Notes: a model not told the origin generated them from the sequence alone. A DNA stretch of 64,000 nucleotides from Rugalucina vietnamica (GCA_964017185.1 OZ024879.1:44275883-44339882); one strand, 5' to 3'; numbered from the stretch's first letter, positions 1 through 11,348 are shown. Numbers and translations are program-made.

Positions 1-130
1 AGATATTTAAAATCTATTTTTTAATATCTTTCTCAAAGCATTTTGACACGAAACAAAAACATTTAATCATTAAACATCTATAGTAGTAGAGAAGACTCCT
101 ACATTTATCAACCTAAATATGTGTAATTAC

Positions 131-163
131 GTATTCATTCATTCATTCATTCATTCATTCATT

Positions 164-226
<63 letters not shown>

Positions 227-275
227 GTTTTCTTTCTTTCTGTTATTCATTCATTTCTTTCTATCTGTCTTTCTT
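131..275. repeat. compound ATTC/CTTT microsatellite
   Basis: About six ATTC units run into roughly 16 TTTC units, then interrupted TTTCTG/ATTC units. This is simple-sequence DNA. The open frame through it is only the translated repeat. Confidence 0.95.
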
Positions 276-344
276 TCTTATATGCGATATATGAAATTCT
301 TGACGACAAAGAAATAATTTGAGATAATTCTCAATGAAAATGGC

Positions 345-542
345 AAGTTTCTGCGTCTTTGTTTTCGCTTCATAGATAGCAAATTCCTCTTCTTCTTAAA
401 TACGAAGCTTCATAGATAGCAAATTCTTCTCCTTCTTAAATACGAAATTTCAAACTTCTAGCTTGCTTCTGTGACTGTACAGGCCGGCTTGTGCCTGACC
501 TGGTCGGAAACCAAACTTGTTTTCTCATGGGAAGGCTCATTT
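345..542. mobile_element. foldback element family B, copy 1 (partial)
   Basis: It shares three blocks with copies at 20.74, 31.62 and 46.78 kb: TGCGTCTTTGTTTTCGC, a middle block containing CTTCTGTGACTGTACA, and the end GTTTTCTCATGGGAAGGCTC. One arm of the central hairpin is missing. A 38-bp stretch around CTTCATAGATAGCAAATTC is tandemly duplicated at about 369-448. No coding capacity is seen. Confidence 0.65.
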
Positions 543-1438
543 GGTATTTTATTCTTGTACATGCGATTGTTTCTTGGCCTACCTTAGAAAATAAACCGTT
601 TGCATTATTGAGGCGTGTCAGCTTTAGACCGCATGGTGCTTTAACAAAAAAATGTAGTGTAATTAAACATGGAATTTCGTTTTAAGAATCTAGATCTCTA
701 TATGCAGACTTGGCCAAGAGTAGCCTGCCTGATATGCAGAATCAGTCAAAACAGCTTTCCTATGACGCTGCCAAATTATCATGTGAGAATGTTTTTACAA
801 GAAGCGTGACTTTAATACCTTGCGGCGACAGCCTAAATACGCTGGATGTCAGGTGTAATCCTTTTAACTACCTTATAATCACCAAACCGTGAAAACCTAC
901 TTTCTGGTCGGCATTTCTGACCATGTCAGACAAAGACCGGATTGGTTATCATTAAAACTGTATTAAGGTTGAAATGCATACTTGGTTCATCACCGCCTTT
1001 ACACCGCCCGTTTGAGTATAGAAGTGAAGAATTTAATTCGATATATATAGACTGTGAATATCTAAGTTTTTTTACTCAGCGAAAATGTATAAATATTCTA
1101 AATTCATTTATTTGGCACGAATTACATTTAATTTCTATATAAAGAAAAACGAATTTATTTAATATTTTACATGTGTCTTTCACATTCGGATCCTGATAAC
1201 CTTCTAAATTTATTTTTAACAATATGATTACTACTGCGCAAATATTTTCAAAAGGGGAACAACACGTTTATTCTCCATATAAGGTTACAAACAACTAATG
1301 AAGTCTATTAAAATAATAAATGCAGCTTCTTAAATCATCTTGAAAATGCATCTGCAAGACGAATTTGTTTACGTTGGTTCTCTGTTATATCCTATATAAA
1401 AGTGACATGGGGGTAGCAGATGAATACCCCCGGTCCCT
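543..1438. other. no gene recognised
   Basis: AT-rich sequence with only short open frames that have no recognisable motif. I see no transposon ends or tandem structure. Confidence 0.6.
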
Positions 1439-1733
1439 GCATTACGAAAACTTGCCCATGCAATATACAGAGATTTATTTTAGCTATAAAAATGGAAAAT
1501 TTTCATCTGAAAGAAAATTGAATTTTTTCTTATTTTTGCTCCAAAACATAGATTGTGGGTGCACGTTAGAACCGCCTCACAGAGCTCCAAAACATAGATT
1601 GTGGGTGCACGTTAGAACCGCCTCACAGAGGCGGTTCTAACGAGTACCCACAATCTATGTTTTGGAGCAAAAATAAGAAAAATAGGTATACCCATGCATA
1701 CCCCAGTTTTGCTATATAAAAGTGGGGTTCAAC
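1439..1733 (+). mobile_element. hairpin MITE family A, copy A1
   Basis: It begins with the family terminal repeat (CATTACGAAAACTTGCCCAT). A long central palindrome is built on GAACCGCCTC...GAGGCGGTTC with CATAGATTGTGGGT arms, followed by a second small stem (AACCCCACTTT/AAAGTGGGGTT class). The other terminal repeat is lost. A 44-45 bp piece of the left arm is duplicated in tandem (about 1539-1628), so this hairpin has one arm and a half on one side. Confidence 0.8.
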
Positions 1734-2027
1734 TGCGCTTAATTAAAATCAAGTTTTCACGGAGAAAGCTGTTAAAATAAAGCGATGAAATCTCAACTGT
1801 CCCCAGGCAACACCGACATTACCTGGACAGATTAGCCGAATGATAATCGAATATTGCCGGCCAATATCGGATATTATCGGAAAGTCTCCGTAAATTTACC
1901 TGAGCGCTAGTAAAATCGATTGCTTGCTTATGTGCCTATATTGAAATACGACTATAGTTCCGGTTGTATGCAGATACAGGTTCAAAGCTAAAAGCTGAGT
2001 ATGAAAGTTCAATAATGAACGAAAATC

Positions 2028-2412
2028 AAGTTGTTGAGTATCCAATTAATAGACAAATTTAAACAACTGGAGTTAGAAAGCTGGGTTATATAACATAGAA
2101 TGTTATAAAACAATCCATATAAAGAGCCTTTTTATTTAATTATGGTCAGAATTATCATATACGTAGTTATCCACTTAATAAACAAATTTAAATACCTTGA
2201 GTTGGAAAGCTGGGTTATATGACATAGAATGTTATAAAACAAACAATATAGAGAACGTACAAGTAGGCAATGATCAGGAAATGCGCAATCAGAAAGAAAT
2301 TTCCACTCCGAAAGCCAAGGTGGGAAAAACTAAATTGACAATTAGGTACTCATAAAAAGAGCCTTTTTATTTAGTTATGATCCAAATTATCATTTACGTA
2401 TTGAATTTTATT
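2028..2412. repeat. about 135-bp tandem duplication interrupted by a PLE tail
   Basis: Two units share GAAAGCTGGGTTATAT and ACATAGAATGTTATAAAACA (about 2075-2112 and 2204-2245). AAAGAGCCTTTTTATTTA recurs at about 2119 and 2355. The second unit is split by a minus-strand PLE 3' fragment. Confidence 0.7.
2254..2352 (-). mobile_element. PLE 3'-end fragment
   Basis: The reverse complement matches the terminal 95 bp of the PLE family: a TCCCACC...GGAGTGG-type stem, then the GCGCA..TTCCTGATC..TGCCTACTTGTAC end. It carries no protein-coding part, so it is an extremely 5'-truncated insertion. Confidence 0.75.
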
Positions 2413-2880
2413 TGGTACGAATCAGTGTGGCTGAAGCGCTGAATATGTTTGATCAACTATGAAAATTAAACCAAAGTATTTCAGCTGATGATACACACAG
2501 GCTGCAGAAGATACGATAAATCATAAAACTATCAGTATGTTTATAAATGGTATTCTTAGAAACATTGAAATTGTAATGGATCAATCTGCCACCATTGCAA
2601 GCCTTTCAAGATATTTTACTGTACTAGACAGATGGTCGGCTTCAAGTGTGAGTAATGAAAGATTTGCTAATTCGTCAGACATATCGGCTGAGCTTCAGTA
2701 GACTTGCACTGTCTTTAAGTTGCTTGTAATATTACAAAAGCAGCTATTTCTATTGCATACCCCAAACATGTAGGTCTTGCTGTACATGATCAAATCTGGA
2801 GTAGACTATTTAATTTAACAAATAGCTTATCGTCGATATACGATTACATAGCCTGAAATGAAACGAGTTTTGCATCTGCA

Positions 2881-4634
2881 TTGAATGATTTCGGTAATCG
2901 ATGGTGTAAACGAGAGGGTGTTGAGGAAAATGCTCTTAAAGAATGGAAAAGAAGTATCTTCACTATCGTGGATAAAAGTATACAGTTTTATTCACAAAAT
3001 ACTAATCTTTTACCTCCTAAACCTAAATCGTCATTTGGGCATTTGAAGCAGGGTATCCAAGAATTTCACAGAAAGTATGTGTTGGTTCCGGCAGACAAAG
3101 CCGCAAACAATGTTGTTGTTGTTTGTAGGCTTCACTACGTTAACACCTTAAAACAGGAGCTGGATGGTACCAGGGCTTATCTGGAGACAGATACTGATGA
3201 GGTGTCTGTAGTAAATGCCCACTTAAACGATTTACCTGTTAAGTTTTCTGTTTGTGTCAATGAAGGCCAAGACAAACTTCCTACGATGTATTGGTTACCT
3301 AAGCTTCACAAAAGACCATACAAAGCAAGATTTATTGCAAATTCTAGCTCTTGTACTACTACTGAACTTTCTAAATTATTAACTTCCTGTCTTACTGCTA
3401 TCAAATCTCATGTTATAAGATACTGTGAGACAGTGTATGAAACTTCAAATAAAAATTGGTTTTGGTCAATAAAAAATCTGGTGAGGTGCTCAATAAATTG
3501 AAGTGTAGAGAGTTCCGTGCGACGAGCTTGTCCACATATGATTTTTCTACTCTGTATACAACTTTACCACATAATCTAATTAAAGAAAAACTTCTGGATT
3601 TGATAGAGTGGACCTTCAAAAGGGCATTAAAAAACTATGGTTCACTTTATTTGTCATGTAATGACAGAAAGGCTTTTTTCACTTCCTCTGACCAAAGTCG
3701 GTATACACTTTGGTCATGTCAGAATGTGTGCGACGCCTTATCCTATCTCCTGGATAATATTTATATTAGATTTGGGACCAAGTTATACAGACAAATTGTT
3801 GGAATTCCGATGGGTACAAATTGCGCACCTCTCGTAGCTGATTTATTTTAATACTGCTAGGAAAGAGATTTCATGGATTCTCTTAACCATGATAATCAAG
3901 CTGATGTTATCGAGGCTTTTAATTCCACTTCTAGGTACCTCGATGACCTTTTGAACATTGACAACCCTTATTTTGAAGGTATGGTCAATCAAATTTATCC
4001 ATCTGAACTACAGTTGAACAAAGCCAATATCTCGGATACCGAAGCCCCCTTTTTAGATCTACATCTTTCTGTTGCAAATGGATTTGTTTCTTCTAAAATT
4101 TATGATAAGCACGATGATTTTGATTTTGATATAGTAAATTTTCCTTTTTTGGATGGTGACGTTCCTCGTCGTGCTTCTTATGGTGTATACATTTCGCAGC
4201 TTATTAGGTTTGCTAGAGTCTTCAATCATGTTACAGACTTCAACGCTCGAAATAAATCTTTAACGGCCAACCTTCTCCAACAGGGCTATCGGTATCATAA
4301 ACTTCGAAAAACCTTTTCTAAATTTTATCGTAGACACTATGAATTGATTTCCAAATATAATGTTGGGTTAAAGACGCTTTTAAGTGAGGGTCTTTCGGAA
4401 CCAGAATTTTATGGTGACTTGGTTTACAAATTTAAGAAACTTATAGGAAGTAATGATTTTTCTTTTCAGTTTAGAAAAATCATAACACGTTACAGACGTA
4501 TAGGTTATAAGTTGAATGTTATGCGACAGTCTGCATGCTTAGTTTTTAACCCAATCACGGTTGATAACTATGCTGCCTTCTTTAATTGCACGCCGGTGGG
4601 TCGGGCGTCAGACTCTATGATGGCCCCGACTTAA
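2881..4634 (+). pseudogene. Penelope-like element reverse transcriptase (broken)
   Basis: This is the longest RT copy in the window. Visible motifs, in order: an N-terminal block ending in KLHKRPYKARFIAN (about 3301-3342), motif A around TYDFSTLYTTLPH (about 3534-3572), motif B GIPMGTNCAPL (3801-3833) and motif C YLDD (3936-3947). A long basic C-terminal region follows, ending shortly before a stop at 4632-4634. The layout and sequence resemble Penelope-like RTs of invertebrates; the family call is from memory. The gene is broken three ways: a one-base loss in an A-run near 3469-3475, and two in-frame nonsense codons at 3849-3851 and 3858-3860. No GIY-YIG endonuclease is visible in the window. 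The true 5' end is unclear, because the start at 2881 may lie inside a longer protein. Confidence 0.85.
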
Positions 4635-5251
4635 AGCTATTCATTTTAGTTGGTTGGGGCCGGAGCTTCTTGTCTGTTGCTTGGCCCACCGGGGTCCAAC
4701 TGATGTTTTTCTTTAGCTCCGGAGTTAGAAAGTTATTTGGCGCCCAGGGATCTCCATCGTCGGGCAGCTTACTGAATCTGTGAGTCCTGGTTTTTGATTC
4801 ATCAGGATGTTTATCATGATTTATTTGTTTGTTCTTGATGATTCATTTACTAGTTAGAGATTCACCACGAGGACCGAAGAACTAACTAAATGTTATGAAC
4901 CACTGCAGAAGCTGAGGGTGAGGTTACGGCCGTGTAAAATCGATTTAAACCCGCCAGTAACTTTGTGTTACTGATCGTTCCAAGTCGATACTTCTGTGGT
5001 GGTTCTTTTTGTTTTATGTCTTGGTGTTTAAAATATTTTTGTGCTGTTGGCGCCTTATGTATGTTTGCATATTTTTAGTTAAGTTAAGGTAACTGAGTGG
5101 CCACCTATTGGGAAAATAGCTGCTCATTCGGCTTACGAAGTGTTTTCATGGTATAAGTGCCTGATTGTTAGTTTGGTTTTTTCCCACCTTGGTTTTTGGA
5201 GTGGGAGTCTTTTTCTGATTGCGCCTTTTCCTGATCTTTGCCTACTTGTAC
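4635..5251 (+). mobile_element. PLE 3' untranslated region with conserved stems
   Basis: This region follows the RT stop and recurs, whole or truncated, about a dozen times in the window. Several stems are visible: GTCGGGC/GCCCCGAC straddling the stop codon, CCGGAGCT/AGCTCCGG (about 4660-4730), CAGTAAC/GTTACTG (about 4956-4974), and a terminal CCCAC/GTGGG hairpin at 5183-5205. The element ends at TTTGCCTACTTGTAC. The terminal hairpin is retained in most truncated copies, which fits an RNA signal used for target-primed reverse transcription (inference). Confidence 0.75.
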
Positions 5252-6150
5252 TTTTTTTATCATCAGCACACAAGCTAACACTCCCTCAGTGGAACCGTTC
5301 CTTCAGAAATTACGTCAGAAATCAGGGGGTATGCTTATACTGGGAGTTACCGATAACTTTGACAATAACAAAAAGGCAGTAGATGTAAACTAACCAAACA
5401 TGCAATGACCTCTATCGTTCTGATTGCGCCATTTCCTGATTGTTATTTTCATTTAGCTTTGTTATCACATTATGCAGGGTCCTGAAACGAATATAGATCT
5501 GCACCATCTAGGTGAAGATTTAGAACATTCTGAGGACCATAGGTGGTCTAAGTTCGTAACAAAAACAGTTTGTTTTTAAACGTACTGTGCGCAGAGAAGG
5601 CAATATTGTTGATGGCTAAAAAGCTACCTCGACAGATAACAGTTTCGAATTTCATTGTCTGAGGTGTGTCTATCAACTGTATATTTGGCGGAATGGTTTG
5701 CACTATGTTCAAGAACTGAAATCACCATCAGACTTTAGATTTGAATTGGACAATGAATGATAAAATAAAATGCATAGTATTATTGGTAACACTATCAGTT
5801 GCAGCTCCAGAGCTATTGAATGACACTGTATGCTAACGTAAAGAAATGAGTAATGAATACTGCACAAGCTCTATGTGTCGACAACCATACACTGTGATAT
5901 ATAAATGTCAGAAATTAATGTACATGTAGTTATATACACAGATGTGCATACTATCTTTTCAGGCATGTTGACAGAGGAAAATTACAGTGATTCAGATTAT
6001 TAAAAGGAATTTAAGTTGCATCTGTTCAAACATACTCCAGACCTTACCCCATGTATTTCTAGATGTGTATGCATAATGTAACATGACAAAGAAAATTATA
6101 CACGCAAATATTTTTAAAAAGACAGATCTAAGTGTTTAAGCTTTTTTAAC
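5252..6150. other. no gene recognised
   Basis: Unassigned AT-rich sequence. The only familiar piece is a 25-bp scrap of the PLE tail (CTGATTGCGCCATTTCCTGA, about 5419-5445). Confidence 0.55.
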
Positions 6151-6164
6151 TGTTTTGTTAGTAA

Positions 6165-6359
6165 ACAAAGGTGAAAGTACACATGCGGCTTATTTTTCGA
6201 AATGTTATATTTTGACGGCCTTCTTGGATGCCCTTTTGAATACCGGAGTTATGCTGGGTTTGCAGAGGCGGCCAACGCTGGATTTAAAAGCTTCATACCT
6301 TCAAAAAGCTTGCAAGACAAAATATTTGGTATATAGAATCAATAACAATCACGATTCAA
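6165..6359 (+). repeat. dispersed repeat D, copy 1 (5' part)
   Basis: It shares TTTTGACGGCCTTCTTGGAT, AATACCGGAGTTATGC-like and TATATAGAATCAATAAC blocks with copies at 7.66-8.08 and 8.45-8.59 kb. It is interrupted at 6359/6360 by a poly(A)-tailed insertion and resumes at 7655. Confidence 0.75.
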
Positions 6360-7608
6360 ATGGAGAAAATGGATAAGAAAAATATTTCATCTAAATAAAT
6401 TCTTTAAAAATCATGATAGAATAAATATTAAATTTAATGCTTTTTGACTGAAAAAAAAATGTGAAATAGATCACTGATTACAAAGAAAAAAAAATGTAAA
6501 TAGATGATGACATCATCCACAACCTGTTGACAGTCAAATATATTATTGAAGAATTTTGTTTCTAAACTCCTATCAATAAACCAAAGCATATCATGTATTT
6601 ATATTTCAGATCGGGCTGACGACAAAGACTGACAGAAGGAAAGACAAAGAACAGAGAAAATGGATAAGAAAAATATTTCTTCTACATAAATTCCTTAAAA
6701 ATTAATGATAAAATACACACACACACACACAAAAAAAATAAAAATAAATCTATGTAACTAATGCCATGATCTAAATAAAAAGCACAACACAATCGGATCT
6801 CAAAGTCAAAGCAATCATATCATTGAAAACTATTATAATGTTGTTTAAAAATGGATTTTTTTCTTACCAACCCTTCTTTTCTGTTATAGGATTCCTGGCC
6901 ATCCAAAGTCAATAAAGCTACCACCAGCAGATCAAAAGCAGCAGAGAACCATCGTTTGTAGTCTTTTCACATTTCAAACTACACGCGCAATTTCGAAACT
7001 CCACCAAATGACATCAAGACTCCATGACACAGCCAACATTTTCGTAAACACATTTTGAATGCACAGAAAATAGATTACTCCAGAAGCTATGTAGACATTA
7101 TATAAACATACGCAGCTAATATCAATATATTCCATAAGCTCAATATTATGCCACTGAATCGAACCGAAATACAACACACAAACGTTTTTTAATTCCATGA
7201 TTTGCACGAAAAACAACACGTGAATGAGAATGACGTCATGCCAGCTTAGTCGGCTCCTTTCAAGTTATTTTGTACACTAAAAGGCGAAATTGTTATATTA
7301 ACCGGTACCGTTGAATCACTAAATATTCTAAATTCCGCCGGTGTAGGCAGAACACCACGCAAAAAATACACCGAATAAGACCCTCCCTGGAGACTGGCAA
7401 AGCGGGTAGACAAACCAGTGCATAGACACTCGTCATTCTCCTCGTTTTTGCCAGCTCTTGGGAGTGTTTTTCAGGTATAATTTTCCCCCACTAAATTAAG
7501 ACATGTATATTGATATTTATTTCTGCTTTTTTTCAGATGACAACCAGTACAAGAGATTATCTTAAATCTTTTTGTGTCCATTATGATAATTATGTGTAAA
7601 TATTTTGG

Positions 7609-7654
<46 letters not shown>
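6360..7654 (+). mobile_element. poly(A)-tailed retroposed insertion with 16-bp target duplication
   Basis: The insert is bounded by AACAATCACGATTCAA at 6344-6359 and again at 7655-7670. A run of about 45 A precedes the right copy. The paralogous repeat at about 8013-8080 shows the empty-site arrangement, because it runs straight through the junction. These are hallmarks of retroposition by an L1-like enzyme. The cargo (about 1.25 kb) is not recognised. It contains an internal duplication (GAGAAAATGGATAAGAAAAA at 6363 and 6655) and acceptor-like TTTTTTTCAG/TGTTATAG sites, so it may be an unspliced transcript or a short non-autonomous element. No convincing open frame. Confidence 0.8.
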
Positions 7655-7657
<3 letters not shown>

Positions 7658-8080
7658 AATCACGATTCAAGAGCCTATAATGTATAGGAAAATATGTATT
7701 TTTGTTCTTTTCGCCTTGTCAGTGACACCTTACTCCATTCATATCTAGAATATATATGCATTATGTAGTTTTAACAATGGAAAACACATGCAAATACCAA
7801 TAATAAGATAACTCTAAGTGTTTATAGCTCAATTTAAGCATATTTGTTTCTAAACAAAAGTCAAGGGACATACGTGTCTCATTTTTTCAGAATTGTAAAT
7901 TTTGACGGCCTTCTTGGATGCCATCTTGAATACTGGAGCTAACTTGTGTTTTACAGAGGTGGCAGACACTGTATTTTTATGCTACAAACCAAGAGCAACA
8001 CAAACACTATGGTATATAGAATCAATAACAAATTAGATTTTAGAGCGTATTTTGTATAGGAAAATATGTACTTTTTGTTG
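7655..8080 (+). repeat. dispersed repeat D, copy 1 (3' part) and copy 2
   Basis: After the right target duplication the interrupted copy resumes (AGAGCCTATAATGTATAGGA). A second, diverged full copy follows (GACGGCCTTCTTGGATGCCA at about 7905). Confidence 0.7.
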
Positions 8081-8444
8081 TTTTTTCCGTGTTGGGTTGG
8101 ATGTCTAAAACCTGTTTTTAAGCATGAATATTATAATATAGAAACAAATTTTGTTTCTATAAAATCTTTAAAAATATTATATTTGATAGAAAAGAAGTAA
8201 AATAGCAGCCATAACTATCTGATCATAAATAATGAGCCATTAAACAAACATTCCGAGGTGAAAAACCTTGGGCACGTGCATTTGTGAATTTAAATATGAT
8301 TTTTACAACTGTTTTACCTAAACTGTCAGGTTTTTTTTACTCGAAATAGACAAATACATCATTCTTACATGAAATGGGGCATTAAAATACCATTACAATG
8401 CAAACACATGAAAATTATGATGTATTTTTGTATAGGGGTTGATT

Positions 8445-8590
8445 TTAGGAAATGGCAGCCATCTTGGACGCCATCTTGAATACTGGAGTTATGCAAGGTT
8501 CGCCAAGGTGGCAAACGCTGGATTTTAAAACTACAGACCAATACAAACATTTTTGTATATAGAAACAAATGTGGTACTCCATAGACCACC
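8445..8590 (+). repeat. dispersed repeat D, copy 3
   Basis: It shares GCCATCTTGAATACTGGAGT, CAAACGCTGGATTT and a TTTGTATATAGAA block with the copies upstream. Confidence 0.7.
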
Positions 8591-8699
8591 CCCTTGAAAG
8601 ATAGCCCATGATATTTGCTCCACTTTTGTTGGAATCATGTTTGTGACCAGACAACAAAAATCAGTCTACACAATTTAAAAATTAATGCAAGAAGGCCTC

Positions 8700-9300
8700 T
8701 TGTACCCTCACAATGACCCAACACTCTAGATGACTTCGTCTGGGGTTTGCATATTGACGCCAGAACATTCTTTGTTCCGAGGTGTCGAAAATCAGCTTAG
8801 ACGTCAGTGACGGAAGGCAACGTGAGTGGTGCCAGTCTGACAAATGAGAATTTCAATTAACTTTGTGTTATTGGAACACGATTTGCTTGGCAGACCAAAT
8901 CAGCTTGCAATGTTGGTTCTTTGGCGCTGCACAGTGTTCGGAATGGGTCGCTGACTGATATGCAATACGGATATAGAACTTTGGGCATCATTGTTAATCC
9001 ATTTGCTGGCTCATTGAGTCCTGGGTTTATTTTAATGGTCGATAACGACCAATTACGAAGGGCTCGAGGTGTTAGAGGGTTCATTTAACGCGAGTAAGTT
9101 TAGCGTATTGAGTGGCTAGCACGTCCACTTGACATGAGCCCGATTGAGCACGTGTGGGAATGTCTCCAAAAATAATCTTATGCTGGTAGGCAATCGGGGC
9201 ATGATTCCACTTGCGGACATCCGGAAGTTGATTTAGAGCTTCCGGTCACATCGCATGGAAGCTATACACGCAAAAGATGAACTTATCCAATATCAAGCTG
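8700..9300 (+). pseudogene. Tc1-like (DD34E) transposase relic
   Basis: Translating the frame through 9041 gives recognisable C-terminal Tc1 blocks: NGSL-T-M-Y-Y, then SPGFILMVDN, then EWLARPLDMSPIEHVWE. The aspartate of MVDN (codon 9041-9043) and the glutamate of SPIEH (9146-9148) are separated by exactly 34 codons, the DD34E spacing of Tc1-type transposases. Three nonsense codons lie between them, and frameshifts lie upstream near 8800-8950. No terminal inverted repeats were found. The DDE D/E pair survives in a clearly dead copy, so this is an old DNA-transposon fragment. Confidence 0.8.
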
Positions 9301-9554
9301 ACATCTACGGCCATGATGTTATGAAAAAAAATGTAAATTCTAAATTGTACTTCCCCACCCACCATGTGTAAAATAGCGAAATTTTGAGGCTACTGTTGTT
9401 CCATGAATTGATGACTTACAAATTTGTTGTCGATCGATTTTAAGCTTTTGTAGTTTATTGGTTAGGGTACCCATTAAACATTTATTATAAATCATAAAAT
9501 AAAAGACATTATTTTACATTCACAAAATCTGCAAAATTTAACTTCTAATTATCG

Positions 9555-9784
9555 CACTTAACCATTCGATCATCTCACCGCTGTGTCTGGTGTGGGTTCA
9601 GGCCCCGCTCTAGCCACATGTGAGACAAGCCAAGTTCTGCTTGCGGGTGTGTCAGGTGGTTTTTCTAGGGGTTCTCCCGTTTTCGACCCACCTACTTATT
9701 GGCTCGTCTCATATGAGCTGATATAATCTTGAAAAGGGACTGTAAACTGAATAAAAAAAAAACAAAAAAAAAAAAAAAAAAAAA
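9555..9784 (+). mobile_element. tRNA-derived SINE (family S1), 5' decayed
   Basis: It has a B-box region (GTGTGGGTTCAGGCCCCGC), then the S1 body AAGCCAAGTTCTGCTTGCGG and TTTTCTAGGGGTTCTCCCG, then an A-rich tail (9750-9784). Sister copies lie at 14.36, 21.32 and 54.35 kb. The A-box half is degenerate. Confidence 0.8.
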
Positions 9785-10692
9785 CGAGTTTAGAGATGTG
9801 TTACATAGATGGCTGACTATAATCCTAAACTGTAGATGGACAAATAATGGAAACAGGATGCGTTTACGCGGAATAATAAAACATATATGTAGACAGTTTT
9901 AAGCTTCTGAAATTGAGTGTGGTTGTTATTGAGTCGAAAAGCAACAGCGGCATTTCAAAATATTTTGTTTTGTTCTTTATTTCTCTGGAGAATGGTTCTT
10001 GAATTGTGATTAGTTTTGCAGGGCAAGACCTTTTATCAAGACCGATGGAGAAAAGACTTTATTTATTTGCGGACGAACGAAGTAAGGGAGAAAATAAAGA
10101 ACCTTCACGGCTAACAAATTTTTGTGGAGAAAGCTATTGCTCGAGTTAAATGGTTTAATATATTGACAAATGTAATTAAATTACATGCATGTCTTTATGT
10201 GATGATATAAAAATATCATGCTGTGCTTTATGTGATTTTTGGAGCCACTTTGTATTTGAGTGACGCATAAAGAAAAGGTTTCATGTACATCATGATAACA
10301 TTACATGAAAATATGTCTTCTAACTTTGTTCTCAAAATGATGAACAATTTACTGTAAGACTCTCAAATCAGTGTTTGCATGCCCTACAAATGAAATTAGA
10401 TGCTGCCATTTCTTCAGTTACTCCGACACATCCCCTGTAAAACCACACATAACATTTGTCACTACAAACTTTTTTTCTTCGTCATTTTCCATGTCACCAT
10501 CGTCTAAACACAACGTTTGACACTCTGGACAATAATAAATAGATTATAGTACGAATACCAGGGATCTTTGTAACATAGTTTTTATAGCTAAGCACCGGAT
10601 CTTGTTTCGCTTCATCAAACGATATAAATAACAGTCAATACGCAAAAGAAGCACTTATTTGGTTTAGCTACTGCCATCTGGCACTTGTAAGT
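9785..10692. other. no gene recognised
   Basis: AT-rich unique-looking sequence. No transposon ends, tandem repeats or supported open frames. Confidence 0.55.
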
Positions 10693-10694
10693 AG

Positions 10695-10915
10695 TATCTT
10701 GGTGTTTATTATGTATGTTATCATATTCTAGTTAAGTTTAGGTAACTGAGTGGCCAACTATTGGGAAATAGCTGCTTATTCAGCTTTGTAGATGTATTCA
10801 TGGTCTTAGTACCTTATTGTTAGTTTGGTTTTTTCCCGCCGCGGTTTTTGGAGTGGGAATCTTTTTCTGATTGCGCCTTTTCCTGATCGTTGCCTACTTG
10901 TACCTTTCTATGGGA
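10695..10915 (+). mobile_element. PLE 3'-end fragment
   Basis: Diverged copy of the last 220 bp of the PLE, including GGTAACTGAGTGGCCA and the terminal hairpin region (CCCGCC...GGAGTGGG). It ends at CCTACTTGTACC. Confidence 0.8.
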
Positions 10916-11165
10916 AGTCTTCAGATTTATTGTCCCCTCACGCTACCCAAGAAAGTCTCCTTTCTTAAAAGCGCCAATTACACTCTTGCCTTTAATTTAA
11001 GATGGACATTTAAACTCAACGACACATTTTCACGACATTAACAAAGTGTGATTCGGTCTTGGCTGGCTGCAATATAAGTAAAATCTTTTTAGCCAAAAAG
11101 GCCACAAGTCTTAAGACAAGCATTTTTATGTTAAGGTGTTGTAGTGCAAATAAAGTCTTCTACAA

Positions 11166-11229
11166 ACTTAGCTTCGGTATGATCTTAAGATTTCCAATCA
11201 TACACAATTTGAGATACAAGTCGTGATGT

Positions 11230-11260
<31 letters not shown>

Positions 11261-11348
11261 CTTTTTTTTTTTTTTTTTGTTTGTTTGTTGTTTTTTTTTT
11301 TCATTTTATCAATATAATGTAGTTATTTCGCACAATAGATTTTACTTT
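11166..11348 (+). repeat. left flanking repeat of a PLE fragment
   Basis: GCTTCGGTATGATCTTAAG through CACAATAGATTTTACTTTT, with a long T-run. It matches 11674-11816 on the other side of a PLE tail. Together they look like a long target duplication (about 140-180 bp) or an unequal exchange. Confidence 0.75.

Noticed and set aside
119-322. 67-codon frame at window start
   Set aside because: Pure ATTC/CTTT microsatellite translation.
4586-4783. Open frame repeated in several PLE copies just after the RT
   Set aside because: It overlaps the RT end in another frame and the structured 3' region. Its recurrence follows from element copying, not from selection on the frame.
4950-4985. CTGATCGTTCC in the PLE 3' region as a hammerhead core
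   Set aside because: It lacks CTGANGA and GAAA. The local CAGTAAC/GTTACTG hairpin explains the structure.
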